Source: Ahrensia marina
GTDB lineage: Bacteria > Pseudomonadota > Alphaproteobacteria > Rhizobiales > Rhizobiaceae
DNA length: 64,000 bases
Direction of reading: 5' to 3'
Assembly: GCF_001293565.1 (NCBI RefSeq)
Contig: NZ_JXMU01000020.1
Coordinates: forward strand, 1 to 64,000
Positions 51,497 through 60,958 of the stretch are shown in pieces. The first letter of the stretch is position 1; every line of letters starts with the position of its first letter. The notes beneath the pieces were generated by a model. That model saw nothing but the letters and a program-made list of their open reading frames with translations, had not been told where the DNA came from and did not search any database. A program made the translations under genes and the position numbers.

Positions 51497-52525
51497 TCAT
51501 CGCGCGCCCCAGCTGTCAGACAACCGGTAGCCTTCAGGCCACGGATCACTTGGGTCCAGCATATGCTGGTGGGTTCCTGTTATCCAACCGCGCCCTGAAA
51601 TTTCGGGAATGATGGCTGTTTTATCACCAACTTTTGTTGTCTTGACGATACGCCCGTTAAACGTTGAGCCAAGCACGGATACGGCCGTCAGACTTTCGCC
51701 GACCTTCATTTCTCCGCGCGCATGCAAGACGGCCATCCGCGCCGACAATGCAGTGCCGGTTGGAGATCGGTCGACCTTTCCAGGCTGTATCGCAACAGCC
51801 GAACCGGCACGCAAGCCCTCCGGCCCGCGCTCTACCTGCCCTGCAAAAAGACAGAAGGAAAAGTGCCGCCAATCGGGCATTGTCGGATGTTCGAATTTTA
51901 GGGCCTCATTGGCGGCATTGGTAATTTTAACGCCAAGGCGCGCAATATCATGGGCTTCATCTTCTTTTAGATTTAGCCCCATCGCGGCAGCGTCGACAAT
52001 CACAAAACTGTCGCCACCAAAAGCTGTATCCACTGTCAGTGTCGGCAATCCTTCCACTTCCAGCTTTTGATCAAGCGGACCGGCGAAGCTCGGCAGGTTT
52101 TGAACAAAAATACGCTCGGCTTTGCCATCGCGACATTCAGCGCGGACATGAACCAACCCGCCTGGTGCCTCCAGCACCAGATTGGTCTCAGGCTCCTGCA
52201 TTGGAATCAAGCCGCCATCAAGCAAGACAGTCGACACGCAAATCGAGTTTGACCCCGACATGGGCGGCGTATCTTCCGGCTCCATGATAATAAAGGCGGC
52301 ATCTGCCTCCGGATGGCGTGGCGGCACCAGCAAATTCACATGCCTGAAAACACCGCCGCGCGGTTCATTTAATACGAAATTGCGCAAAGTGTCGTCTTGA
52401 GCGATCCAGCGGCTTTGCTCCCAAACCGTGTCGCCGGGCGGCGGCAATACTCCGCCGACAATGACGTCGCCAACTTCGCCTTCCGCATGGGCGGAAATAA
52501 CATGAACGGTTTTACAGCTACGCAT
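51497..52525 (-). CDS. Proline racemase-fold enzyme with Ser/Thr active-site pair
   Basis: A 342-residue proline racemase superfamily protein. Where racemases and 4-hydroxyproline epimerases have Cys in M-CGHG and DRSPCGTG, this one has S90 ([10 protein letters not shown]) and T256 ([12 protein letters not shown]). trans-3-hydroxy-L-proline dehydratases have Cys and Thr, so the Thr suggests a dehydratase-like reaction, and the Ser is the unusual part. AGGAA precedes the ATG. It is the fourth gene of the TRAP operon (dctP, dctQ, dctM, this gene), and the transported compound is probably its substrate. The reaction needs testing. Confidence 0.88.
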   Translation of the reverse strand: MRSCKTVHVISAHAEGEVGDVIVGGVLPPPGDTVWEQSRWIAQDDTLRNFVLNEPRGGVFRHVNLLVPPRHPEADAAFIIMEPEDTPPMSGSNSICVSTVLLDGGLIPMQEPETNLVLEAPGGLVHVRAECRDGKAERIFVQNLPSFAGPLDQKLEVEGLPTLTVDTAFGGDSFVIVDAAAMGLNLKEDEAHDIARLGVKITNAANEALKFEHPTMPDWRHFSFCLFAGQVERGPEGLRAGSAVAIQPGKVDRSPTGTALSARMAVLHARGEMKVGESLTAVSVLGSTFNGRIVKTTKVGDKTAIIPEISGRGWITGTHQHMLDPSDPWPEGYRLSDSWGAR

Positions 52526-52543
52526 GGTAATTTCCTGCTGATA

Positions 52544-53857
52544 TTAGAAGCCGACAAGTCTCTCCGGCAGCCATGTTGCCAGTGCCGGAAACAGAACAAT
52601 CAAAGTCAGTGTCAACAATTGCAAGGCAATAAATGGCAACACACCACGACACATCTGTCCGTATGTCATGTTGGCCGGCGCAATCGATTTTAGATAGAAG
52701 ATCGATGATGCCATTGGCGGTGTCAGATACCCCGTCTGGATAACGATCAAAACCAAGGTTGCAAACCAGATCGGATCAACACCCGCACTGCGGATAAATG
52801 GCGTGAACAACGGCACACAGATCAGCACATTGGCCGTCCAATCAAGCACAAAGCCCAGTACAAAAACCACAAGCAGGAAGAAGACGATCATACCGGTCGT
52901 GCCAAGTCCGGCACTTTCCAGAAAATCACGTATCAGGCTTGCGCCGCCATTGGCCGCAAAGACACCCATAAACATTGTACCGGCGGCCACGATCAGCAGG
53001 ATCATAGCGGAAATACGCACGGTGATGCTAAGCGACTCGGTCAAAACATTTAGGCTAAAGCGACGGTTGATGACACATAGTAGCAGCGCACCTGCGGCAC
53101 CGACAGCAGCAGCTTCGGTTGGCGAGGCGATACCGCCGAGGATCGAACCTAGGACCGCAAATATGAGCAGGAACACCGGTACAAGCGTAACGAAAGTTGC
53201 CCGCAATTTTTCGCTTAAAGGTATGTCCGCTTCAGGCTCGTCGTCAGGATGCTGCTCTACCGGAAACAGCATGCCGTGAATGGCAATATAGGCCAGAAAC
53301 AGCACTACCATCAAAAGGCCGGGCAGCATCATACCGGCCAACAGTTTGCCGACAGACATCTGCGCCAGTGACGCATACATAACCGCGATAACAGACGGCG
53401 GGATCATGGTACCCAAAGAGCCGCCCGCACAAATTGTACCGGCAATAATCGTATTGTTATAGCGTGCGCGTTGCATCGCCGGAATTGCCATCATGCCGAT
53501 CATGACTTCGACAGCGCCCACGACACCGGCTGCTGCGGCAAAAATCGCACCCATTGCAATTGTCGCCAGCGCCAATCCGCCCGGCAGTCTTTTCAGCCAC
53601 ATGTTCAAAACAATAAACAGGCGCTCTGCGATACCGGAGCGTTCAAGCAACGCACCCATCAGAATAAACATCGGAACGGCTGAAAGGATAAAGTTGGTCG
53701 ATGCAGAATAAAACGATCCGTAAATCTGGTTGAATGCCACATCACCAAAAGCCATAAGGCCTGCGCCAACGGCGACAATAGTCAGTGAAAAGGCTACCGG
53801 AACGCCTAGAAGAATAAGCGCAAAAAGCGCCGGAAACATCAGTGCGGCAGTAAGCAT
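52544..53857 (-). CDS. TRAP transporter large permease (DctM)
   Basis: A 437-residue integral membrane protein with about 12-13 hydrophobic helices. The conserved TRAP-M motifs are visible: GGSLGTMIPPSV (about 148-159) and an extended hydrophobic re-entrant loop region, as well as GAIFAAAAGVVGAVEVMIGMM (in pieces). It is the sodium-coupled translocation subunit. The frame extends to 53920, but the ATG at 53857 begins MLTAALMFPALF and overlaps the dctQ stop region by one base's spacing, so it is preferred. It lies 18 bases before the racemase-fold gene. Confidence 0.92.
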   Translation of the reverse strand: MLTAALMFPALFALILLGVPVAFSLTIVAVGAGLMAFGDVAFNQIYGSFYSASTNFILSAVPMFILMGALLERSGIAERLFIVLNMWLKRLPGGLALATIAMGAIFAAAAGVVGAVEVMIGMMAIPAMQRARYNNTIIAGTICAGGSLGTMIPPSVIAVMYASLAQMSVGKLLAGMMLPGLLMVVLFLAYIAIHGMLFPVEQHPDDEPEADIPLSEKLRATFVTLVPVFLLIFAVLGSILGGIASPTEAAAVGAAGALLLCVINRRFSLNVLTESLSITVRISAMILLIVAAGTMFMGVFAANGGASLIRDFLESAGLGTTGMIVFFLLVVFVLGFVLDWTANVLICVPLFTPFIRSAGVDPIWFATLVLIVIQTGYLTPPMASSIFYLKSIAPANMTYGQMCRGVLPFIALQLLTLTLIVLFPALATWLPERLVGF

Positions 53858-53858
53858 A

Positions 53859-54380
53859 TCACGTCTCGATTTTGAATGAATTGTCAGTTTTGGATGCGGT
53901 AAAGGCGCGCATTCCCTCAATCGCCAGTTGCAGCGTTAGAGCAGCCAGCCCGATTGCCAGCGCACTGTAAAACGGCCACATGACCGGTGCCCAGGGGCTG
54001 ACATGTTCAACCTCGCCAGTGGTCCACGCCCGCAATGTTCTTTGCCCTGCAACATAGGTCAGCATGGCAAAGATCGGTGTCAGCACCAGAAGGAAAACAA
54101 TGCCTTCGATGGTGTGCCGCACGCGCGGCGGGAGTTTGGTGGAGAGAAAGTCAATGCGCACATGGGCATCTTCGCGAAGCGCTTGCGCAGCGCCCAGAAT
54201 AAACAGCGCGCCGGTACTCATATACGCTATGTCAAAAGCCCACAGCGTTGGCGCGCCGAATACATAGCGCGCCACCACTTCATACAACATGGAGCCAATC
54301 AGGATCAGAACCATCGCCTGTGCGACATATCCCAGAACAACTGAAATGGTGTCTACGGTAGCAAATAACGTTCTTTTCAT
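53859..54380 (-). CDS. TRAP transporter small permease (DctQ)
   Basis: A 173-residue membrane protein with four helices (about 15-35, 48-68, 88-108, 132-152) and the DctQ features E-x-x-ARYVFGAPT (about 33-43) and R-x-D-x-L (VRIDFLSTKLPPR, about 75-87). It forms the complex with DctM. A GGGAGG ribosome site sits five bases before the ATG at 54380; the frame extension to 54440 is not used. It is between the binding protein and the large permease genes, in the standard TRAP order. Confidence 0.9.
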   Translation of the reverse strand: MKRTLFATVDTISVVLGYVAQAMVLILIGSMLYEVVARYVFGAPTLWAFDIAYMSTGALFILGAAQALREDAHVRIDFLSTKLPPRVRHTIEGIVFLLVLTPIFAMLTYVAGQRTLRAWTTGEVEHVSPWAPVMWPFYSALAIGLAALTLQLAIEGMRAFTASKTDNSFKIET

Positions 54381-54397
54381 AATTGCCTCCCTGTCTG

Positions 54398-55459
54398 TTA
54401 GTTGCCGTTGCGAATGAGATAGCTGCTCTGTGCAGTCCAACGGTCTTCATAGGCCAGATAATCGGCAAGGATTTCGGCCATTTTGCCTTTACCTGCCTCT
54501 TTTTCGGATTCAGCCTTTTTCTTGATCCAATCAACACCGGCAGCATTTAGCTCGTCGATAAATGATTGGTCCAGCGTAATGACTTCGGCCTTGCTGCCCG
54601 CAAACACTTCCATTGCTTTCATGTCATTGTCATAGAAGTTGTAAAGCGACTGAAAAGTCGTCAGCTCGGCTGCTGCTTCCATTTTCGCTTTTAGCTTGTC
54701 GTCAAGCGCATCCCATCTTTCCTGTTTGACAACCACTTCCCAAACAAATGTCGGCTGGTGCACACCAGGTGTAATGATGTAAGGTGCGACTTCATGGAAC
54801 CCTTCGGGAAGGTTTGCAGAAGGCGGTGCCCATTCGATTGCATCCACGCCTTTGCGCTCAAGCAAAGTGTAAATTTCGCCTGGTGGCACAACAGTAGGAA
54901 CAGCGTCGAAATAATCGCGCATCACTTCAGCCCATGGACCCGCTGTGCGATATTTAAGGCCCTTCAAATCCTCGGCGGAGCGGATCGGTTTATTGGCATG
55001 TGCCATAACTTCCGATGAACCGATGCCAACAACCAGTGACTTGAAGCCTTCTGCCGCACGCATCTCGGCAAGCTTCTCTTTTCCGCCGCCCTCATACATC
55101 CATGTCGCATGTGCTTCCGGTCCCATACCGCCGGGAAAACCGCAGAAGATCGCGTTCAGAGGATCCTTGTTGACGCTGAAACATGGCGTTGAATGACCGG
55201 CTTCAACAATGCCGTCGCTCACACCATCATAAACCTGCAATGCCGGAACGAGAATCCCCGCACCGAAAGGCTGAATTTCGACGGCACCGTCTGTCAGTGT
55301 TTCAACATTATCCGCAAACCGCTCAAGAAAATTCACATAAAATGGTGACCCTTCAGGCACGGACGTTGGTACGCGCCACGTTACCTCTTGTGCACTTGCT
55401 GCAAAGGAAAGCGCGGACAGCCCTGCCAGCAGTCCCGCTTTGAGTAGAAATTGTTTCAT
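54398..55459 (-). CDS. TRAP transporter substrate-binding protein (DctP)
   Basis: A 353-residue periplasmic binding protein. A signal peptide (MKQFLLKAGLLAGLSALSFA, cleavage after ASAQ-type AAS-A at about 23) precedes a DctP-type two-domain fold with EIQPFGAG, KYRTAGPWAE and the conserved ligand-binding Arg near RTAG. The WAPPSANLPEGFHEVAPYIITPG stretch is typical of the mannitol/haloacid-type group. A GGGAG site precedes the ATG. It is the first gene of the TRAP-racemase-GntR operon, and the second TTGTCGACAA box lies 53 bases upstream. The ligand is probably a hydroxyproline isomer or another proline analogue, which is inference. Confidence 0.9.
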   Translation of the reverse strand: MKQFLLKAGLLAGLSALSFAASAQEVTWRVPTSVPEGSPFYVNFLERFADNVETLTDGAVEIQPFGAGILVPALQVYDGVSDGIVEAGHSTPCFSVNKDPLNAIFCGFPGGMGPEAHATWMYEGGGKEKLAEMRAAEGFKSLVVGIGSSEVMAHANKPIRSAEDLKGLKYRTAGPWAEVMRDYFDAVPTVVPPGEIYTLLERKGVDAIEWAPPSANLPEGFHEVAPYIITPGVHQPTFVWEVVVKQERWDALDDKLKAKMEAAAELTTFQSLYNFYDNDMKAMEVFAGSKAEVITLDQSFIDELNAAGVDWIKKKAESEKEAGKGKMAEILADYLAYEDRWTAQSSYLIRNGN

Positions 55460-55500
55460 TTTGAACTCCCTGTTTCAAATTACGAAATTAAGAGTACATA

Positions 55501-55521
55501 TTGTATTTTATTTGTCGACAA
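55501..55521. promoter_or_regulatory. Repeated operator box (TTGTCGACAA), copy 2
   Basis: Identical over 21 bases to 50629-50649. The palindrome TTGTCGACAA is at 55512-55521. It lies 42 bases upstream of the dctP ATG, in an AT-rich gap of 131 bases with no gene. It is most simply a binding site of the GntR regulator at 50724-51428. Confidence 0.75.
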
Positions 55522-55590
55522 TTATTTTGAGATAAATTTTTTAAGAGAAATTACGAATATTTTTCAATAATTTATGATTGAATAAGTTGT

Positions 55591-57279
55591 TTAATTCGGC
55601 GACAACCAAGCCGGAACATTCATTGGTGCAGAGCCTTTTACGGCACCAAGAGCGCAATCTTCCATGCTGCCCAAGCGAACAGAACGGCCGGAAAGACCGG
55701 GGCCATAATGCGCATATTTGCCCGAATTGGTCATGACAGAGCGCGCATCCGGAGGAAAAATCGGCTCTATAATTGAACACCAGCAAAGGTCAGGAATGAC
55801 CTGTACGCCCGCATCTTTGAGTGTGGCCAGAGTGCCGTCAGCCTGCGCCAAGGAAATCACGTTTCGCCCTGCGGTCAAAATGGTTGCGGCCGTTACTTTT
55901 TGACCCTTGAGCGCTGCGGCAAGCATCCGGCATTCTTTTAAGGAAGCATGCGGGCTGCCAATCGCTATCAGATCGACGTCCTGCGGCCCCTCATTAAGCT
56001 GTTGCCATGCATTCAGCAAATCCGTCTTCGAGATGGGAATAATGTCCAAATCGTCTGAACCTGCTTCAGCTGACTCAGGCGTCACACCATCAATATGCAA
56101 CATCGGTGCGGCGGATGTCGTACCAAAGGCCGCACATAGTGCTTTGAGATCATCTTCATCAGGTTCAAGCGCTTTAAGACCACGCAAAAGCGGAATCCGG
56201 TCAGGCGACTTAAGACCGGCCAAATATCCGATAAGAGGCCAGATCGCATCATTGGCGCTCTGTGGCGCTTCTATTTCCAGCACACATTTTGCCTGACGTT
56301 CTTTGTCGAGATAAACACCGGCAAGCGGTGCCCTTCCCGTCACGGCAATGCATAAATCCAGATAATCAGGATGTTTAGGCGTGCGTGCGCCCAAAACGCT
56401 GTTTGCATAGATAACCGCATTGGATTCTGCCCAAGCGATTGTCTCGTTCAACGCTGGACGGTCATCCAATAAATAAGGAGCGCACGTAAATGTCGGCTGG
56501 CATCCCATACGGACATAAGCATCGGCAAGACGCGAGGCTGCATTGCCAAAATCAGCCGGAACGCCTTGTGAATGCCAATTCATACGGTCGACCGAAATCG
56601 CGTTGATGGATGTCGGAACACGCACTTTGGCACCCAGATCATCCATTTTTTCAGCAAAAATCAGATTGGCCGGATGGGCATAGATGCAACCGTCAATATG
56701 GCCCCGTTTAATGTCGGTAAGCTGTGTTGCGCCTTGTTGCCGCGCGACAGTGCAAATGATCTCCATCGCTAGAGTGGCGGCAGGACCATCGCGCCCGTCA
56801 AGTATTGACCGGTCTTCGTCCGTCAATTCCAGCGCTGTCGCAACAGGATTTGTAATCGGAACTTCTACGCCGTCACCAATGATCAAATCATCTTCCATTT
56901 TCAGGCTGGACTGTTTCGCCAGTTCGCCAAACACATCGGAAGAAACCCGCAACACCGGAAAGCCGCAGTCAAACAACTTGCCGGCAATCAGAGCGCCCAA
57001 AGTCAGAATGTCTTCTTCCTCGGAGAAAATCAGCGCCGCCGGCGCTTTGCCGTTAAGGGCGAGATCAAGCATAACGCCGGAACCGGAACAGGAACCGCGG
57101 CTTGTCGGCATCATCAAGACAGCGCCAGCCACGCATTTGCCATGCAAGGGATGGTGGGTATCGATGACACTGGCAGAAACCGGATCAACCCCGCCCCAAA
57201 AGCTCAGCCCTGTTGACGAAGCCAAGACCGGCCCTTCGGCGGTACCGGATACAATGCGACGTGCTTGTAGACCGGTCAT
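55591..57279 (-). CDS. Fused aconitase X (predicted cis-3-hydroxy-L-proline dehydratase)
   Basis: A 562-residue protein that joins the small swivelling AcnX subunit (about 1-135, DUF126-like, with [19 protein letters not shown]) to the large AcnX subunit (about 150-560, with [20 protein letters not shown] and the Fe-S type Cys ligands [10 protein letters not shown]). AcnX members are cis-3-hydroxy-L-proline dehydratases or mevalonate-5-phosphate dehydratases. In this hydroxyproline locus the first is much more likely. The ATG at 57279 overlaps the epimerase stop as ATGA. It is the last gene of the oxidoreductase-epimerase-AcnX operon. Confidence 0.88.
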   Translation of the reverse strand: MTGLQARRIVSGTAEGPVLASSTGLSFWGGVDPVSASVIDTHHPLHGKCVAGAVLMMPTSRGSCSGSGVMLDLALNGKAPAALIFSEEEDILTLGALIAGKLFDCGFPVLRVSSDVFGELAKQSSLKMEDDLIIGDGVEVPITNPVATALELTDEDRSILDGRDGPAATLAMEIICTVARQQGATQLTDIKRGHIDGCIYAHPANLIFAEKMDDLGAKVRVPTSINAISVDRMNWHSQGVPADFGNAASRLADAYVRMGCQPTFTCAPYLLDDRPALNETIAWAESNAVIYANSVLGARTPKHPDYLDLCIAVTGRAPLAGVYLDKERQAKCVLEIEAPQSANDAIWPLIGYLAGLKSPDRIPLLRGLKALEPDEDDLKALCAAFGTTSAAPMLHIDGVTPESAEAGSDDLDIIPISKTDLLNAWQQLNEGPQDVDLIAIGSPHASLKECRMLAAALKGQKVTAATILTAGRNVISLAQADGTLATLKDAGVQVIPDLCWCSIIEPIFPPDARSVMTNSGKYAHYGPGLSGRSVRLGSMEDCALGAVKGSAPMNVPAWLSPN

Positions 57280-58274
57280 TTGACCACAAAGCCATGCGCG
57301 AAGGGATCACGCTCATCGATGAAGATCGTGTTGTAACCTGTCATTCTAGCCCATCCCGAAACCGATGGAATAATTGCCGGTTTTCCTGCAACTTCCGTTT
57401 CGGCTTCCACACGGCCTTTGAAAATCGAGCCGATAATGGACTCATGCCAAAAAGGATCGCCCGCTTTCAGCGTACCTTTGGCGGCAAGCTGTGCCATACG
57501 TGCCGATGTACCGGTTCCGCATGGTGACCGGTCAATGGCTTTATCACCGTAGAAAACCGCATTGCGCGCATGAGCACCCTCAACGGTTGGCGCGCCGGTC
57601 CACAATATATGCGACAGCCCGTTAATATCCGGATGTTCGGGATGAACAAACTCGTACTTCGCATTAAGAGCAGCGCGTAATTTCGGAGACCAACCGATCA
57701 ACTCACCGGCCGTAAAATCAGCCATATCGCGGAAGTTCTTTTGTGCTTCGACGATCGCATAGAAATTACCGCCATAAGCCACATCGACAACGATCTCGCC
57801 AAGACCGTCCACCTCTGCGCTCAAGCCCTCGGCATACAGAAATCCGGGAACATTGGTAAGCCGGACCTCTTCAACATACCGGCCCTCCTGCTTGTAGGAA
57901 ATATCGACCTTTCCCGCCGGTGTATCAATCGACAAGCGGCCCGGTTCGCGCGGATTAATCAATCCGTTTTCAATCCCCATCGTCACCGTGCCAATAGTGC
58001 CGTGCCCGCACATTGGAAGACAGCCGGATGTTTCGATAAACAGCACTGCAACATCGCAATCAGGGCGTGTCGATGGATAAAGGATAGAACCGGACATCAT
58101 GTCGTGACCGCGCGGCTCGAACATCAATCCGGTGCGTATCCAGTCAAACTCGCGCAAAAAATGCGCCCGTCTTTCAAGCATGGTGTTGCCTTCAAGACGC
58201 GGCCCTCCGCCTGAAACAAGACGCACGGGATTACCGCAGGTATGCCCGTCAATACATGAAAATGTGTGCTGCAT
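57276..58274 (-). CDS. 4-hydroxyproline 2-epimerase
   Basis: A 332-residue proline racemase superfamily enzyme with both catalytic cysteines, C89 ([10 protein letters not shown]) and C251 ([12 protein letters not shown]). It interconverts trans-4-hydroxy-L-proline and cis-4-hydroxy-D-proline, the first step of catabolism (HypRE/LhpA type). The ATG at 58274 overlaps the stop of the oxidoreductase gene (TAATG). A TTG three codons upstream is not needed. It overlaps AcnX by four bases at its end, so the three genes are translationally coupled. Confidence 0.93.
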   Translation of the reverse strand: MQHTFSCIDGHTCGNPVRLVSGGGPRLEGNTMLERRAHFLREFDWIRTGLMFEPRGHDMMSGSILYPSTRPDCDVAVLFIETSGCLPMCGHGTIGTVTMGIENGLINPREPGRLSIDTPAGKVDISYKQEGRYVEEVRLTNVPGFLYAEGLSAEVDGLGEIVVDVAYGGNFYAIVEAQKNFRDMADFTAGELIGWSPKLRAALNAKYEFVHPEHPDINGLSHILWTGAPTVEGAHARNAVFYGDKAIDRSPCGTGTSARMAQLAAKGTLKAGDPFWHESIIGSIFKGRVEAETEVAGKPAIIPSVSGWARMTGYNTIFIDERDPFAHGFVVK

Positions 58275-59509
58275 TATAGCCAACTCGCAAAACGGCTTGG
58301 AGAAAAAGGTGTTATATCAATGGCAGGATTTTGCCCGCTCACAATATCGGCCACAAGCGCTGCTGTCGCCGTTGATTGTGTAAGACCCAAATGGCCATGC
58401 CCGAAAGCGCAAATGACATTTTTATGGCCCGGCAATGCGCCAATTGCAGGCAATGTATCAGGTAAGGACGGACGGAAACCCATCCATTGTACGCCGCCGC
58501 CGGTTTTCAAACCGGGCAGGAATGCCTTCGCCTTATTGAGCATTGCTTCGGCGCGGGCATAGTTGGGCGGCAAATCCAACCCCCCAAGTTCAACCGAGCC
58601 GCCAACGCGCAGGCCAGAACGTAATTTCGAAATCACAAAGCCATGACCGCCAAATGTCAGATGCTGTCGCAGGTCAAAGTCGCAATCGGGCAAAGTGGTA
58701 TTGTAACCACGCTCGGTTTCAAGCGGAATCCGGACACCTGCCGTGCGCGCAAGACGATGCGAAAACGCACCGGCGGCTAAAATGATCTTTCCTTCAAGAT
58801 CACCCAGACTTGTGCGAATGCCCGTTGCCGTAATTGTGGTCACCTCACCGACTAAAATCTCGCCACCATTGGCCGAGAACTTTTCGGCCAGTGCAAGCGT
58901 ATAGTCTTTCGGATCGTCAATAGTCGCATAGGCCGACGTAAATGTCGCGTGTGTAAAGCGCGGTGACAGGCCGGGTTGATAGTCGGCAATTTCATCGCCC
59001 TTTAAATGCTTGAACGGCACATTTTCCGCTTCCAGTGCCGCATAGCCCGGCAAGGCCGCCTGAAACTGTTTCGCCCCTTCATAAACCTGCAATTGCCCTT
59101 CCTTGCGCAACATGTGAGCAAGACCGGCCCGCGACAGAAACGGCTCAAGCGTATTTTGCGCATGGCGCATCATGGCAGCCTGAGCTTTGGTTGATTGGCG
59201 AACCTGACTTGGTTGGCTTGCACATAAAAAGCGCAACATCCAAGGAGCAATCTGCGGCGCATATCGCGTCGGAATACTCAGCGGTCCAAGCGGATCAAAA
59301 AGCCATTTGGGCGACTGCATGATCGTTTTCGGCGAGGCCAGAGGCAAAATTTCACTGAACGCAAACGCACCGGCATTGCCAGCAGAGGCACCTGCCGCAG
59401 GCCCTTTCCGGTCAATGACACAAACCGGCAATCCTTTCGCCTGTAGGTCCAGCGCGATTGACAAGCCAGTCACGCCGGCACCGACAACAATGATCCGCGT
59501 TTCGCTCAT
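58274..59509 (-). CDS. FAD-dependent D-amino acid oxidoreductase (D-hydroxyproline oxidase type)
   Basis: A 411-residue DAO-family flavoprotein with the N-terminal GAGVTGLSIALDLQAKG dinucleotide site (about 8-24) and the C-terminal VICAFGHGHLGLTQSTATA segment (about 365-383) that closes the FAD pocket. In this locus it should oxidise cis-4-hydroxy-D-proline to delta-1-pyrroline-4-hydroxy-2-carboxylate, the substrate of the DapA-family deaminase (HypO in Sinorhizobium). It is the first of the three coupled genes and lies 69 bases after the ABC operon on the same strand. Confidence 0.92.
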   Translation of the reverse strand: MSETRIIVVGAGVTGLSIALDLQAKGLPVCVIDRKGPAAGASAGNAGAFAFSEILPLASPKTIMQSPKWLFDPLGPLSIPTRYAPQIAPWMLRFLCASQPSQVRQSTKAQAAMMRHAQNTLEPFLSRAGLAHMLRKEGQLQVYEGAKQFQAALPGYAALEAENVPFKHLKGDEIADYQPGLSPRFTHATFTSAYATIDDPKDYTLALAEKFSANGGEILVGEVTTITATGIRTSLGDLEGKIILAAGAFSHRLARTAGVRIPLETERGYNTTLPDCDFDLRQHLTFGGHGFVISKLRSGLRVGGSVELGGLDLPPNYARAEAMLNKAKAFLPGLKTGGGVQWMGFRPSLPDTLPAIGALPGHKNVICAFGHGHLGLTQSTATAALVADIVSGQNPAIDITPFSPSRFASWL

Positions 59510-59578
59510 TGGTCAAATCTTTATCTTTTTACACTGCAACGCATAGACAATACCCAAATCATGGGTCGGGCAAGAACC

Positions 59579-60301
59579 CTAGCGAACATTTGACAGAAAC
59601 TTGCGCGTCTCTTCGTTTTGAGGATCTTCAAATATCTGCTTTGGTGGACCAATTTCAGCCATGACCCCTTGATGGAAGAACGCAACACGGTCTGACACAT
59701 CGCGTGCAAAGCTCATCTCATGGGTCACCAGAATCATCGTCATGCCATCATCGGCAAGCATTTTAAGCGTATCGAGAACCTCGCCCACCAATTGCGGATC
59801 AAGCGCGGATGTCACCTCGTCAAAAAGCATGTAATCGGGCGACATCGCCAGAGCGCGTGCAATTGCCATACGTTGCTGCTGCCCGCCCGATAAGCGGCTT
59901 GGATAAACATCGCGCTTTTCGCCAAGACCAACATGGTTGAGCTGCTTGATGGCAATTTCCTCAGCTTCCGCGCGGCTCATTTTCTTTACCTTGCGCGGCG
60001 CCAGAGTAACATTTTCCAAAACGGTCAGATGCGGAAACGCATTGAATTGCTGGAACACGATACCGATCTTGCAGCGCAGCTTGTTTATGTCGGTGCTTTT
60101 GGCATGGACATGTGTGCCATCAACCAGAATGCGGCCGGAATCGATGGGCTCAAGGCCGTTGATACAGGTCAACAGCGTCGATTTACCAGAACCTGAACCG
60201 CCAATAACGGTCAGCACCTCGCCCTTTTTTACCGTCAGGTCGATGCCTTTGAGCACCTCCAAAGGGCCAAAGGATTTGCGAACATTTTCAATCTCAATCA
60301 T
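59579..60301 (-). CDS. Amino-acid ABC transporter ATP-binding protein
   Basis: A 240-residue ABC ATPase of the HisP/GlnQ type. Walker A is GGSGSGKST (about 34-42), signature LSGGQQQRMA (about 135-144), and Walker B LFDEVTSALDP (about 159-169), with the H-loop in ILVTHEMSFAR (about 191-201). The frame extends upstream to 60343, but GGTGG before the ATG at 60301 and the MIEIENVRKSFG start support this start. It overlaps the end of the permease gene by eight bases. It energises uptake of a polar amino acid, here probably hydroxyproline. Confidence 0.94.
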   Translation of the reverse strand: MIEIENVRKSFGPLEVLKGIDLTVKKGEVLTVIGGSGSGKSTLLTCINGLEPIDSGRILVDGTHVHAKSTDINKLRCKIGIVFQQFNAFPHLTVLENVTLAPRKVKKMSRAEAEEIAIKQLNHVGLGEKRDVYPSRLSGGQQQRMAIARALAMSPDYMLFDEVTSALDPQLVGEVLDTLKMLADDGMTMILVTHEMSFARDVSDRVAFFHQGVMAEIGPPKQIFEDPQNEETRKFLSNVR

Positions 60302-60947
60302 TGGGTGACCACCGTTTTTCCAGATACCCGCCAAGACGGGCAATTGGGAAGCTTAGAAGGAAATAAATCAGACCGCAGATCATCAAAATAAACAGCGGCT
60401 CTTGAAGCCGGGTGATCACAATTTGCGACGCGCGCAACAGCTCGATCATACCCAACCATAATATCAGCGATGAATCTTTCAGAACGCCAAGCGTCAGGCC
60501 AATCCATGACGGCATGGCAATCCTTGCCGCAAGCGGCGCAACAATATAGCCCATATCCTGTGACCAGTTCAGCCCAAGCGAACGGGCGGCACGGCGCGTT
60601 GTTGCCGGCACTGCATCAATGGCACCGCGAACAATTTCGGTGCAATAAGCAGCGGTATAAAGTGAAAGAATGACGCATGATGTCGTAAATGGCTCCCAGC
60701 CGAACTGGGCAATCGCTTGAAAAGCATTGCCTAAGACGAGCTGGATCAACAGCGGAACCGACCTGAAAATATCAAGCAGGAATGTCAATGGCGCAGACCA
60801 GACCGGCCCGAGCTGTACGCGGACAACGCCCAAAACAATACCCAGTAGAGTACCGGCGGCAACCGCGATACCGGTCACAGCAAGCGTCATGCCTGCGCCT
60901 TTTGCCATGAATAAAAGGTCACTTGTTGTTAATGCTGTGTCAAACAT
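60294..60947 (-). CDS. Amino-acid ABC transporter permease 1
   Basis: A 217-residue HisM/HisQ-type permease with about five membrane helices and the EAA-like loop AARSLGLNWSQDMGYIVAP (about 130-150), where the ATPase docks. The R-x-x-GxLLGIVLGVVRV segment near the N-terminus and SVPLLIQLVLG (about 64-74) are typical. It lies 11 bases after the second permease gene and overlaps the ATPase gene. Two different permeases form the heterodimeric channel. Confidence 0.93.
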   Translation of the reverse strand: MFDTALTTSDLLFMAKGAGMTLAVTGIAVAAGTLLGIVLGVVRVQLGPVWSAPLTFLLDIFRSVPLLIQLVLGNAFQAIAQFGWEPFTTSCVILSLYTAAYCTEIVRGAIDAVPATTRRAARSLGLNWSQDMGYIVAPLAARIAMPSWIGLTLGVLKDSSLILWLGMIELLRASQIVITRLQEPLFILMICGLIYFLLSFPIARLGGYLEKRWSPND

Positions 60948-60958
60948 AGCAACCTCCC

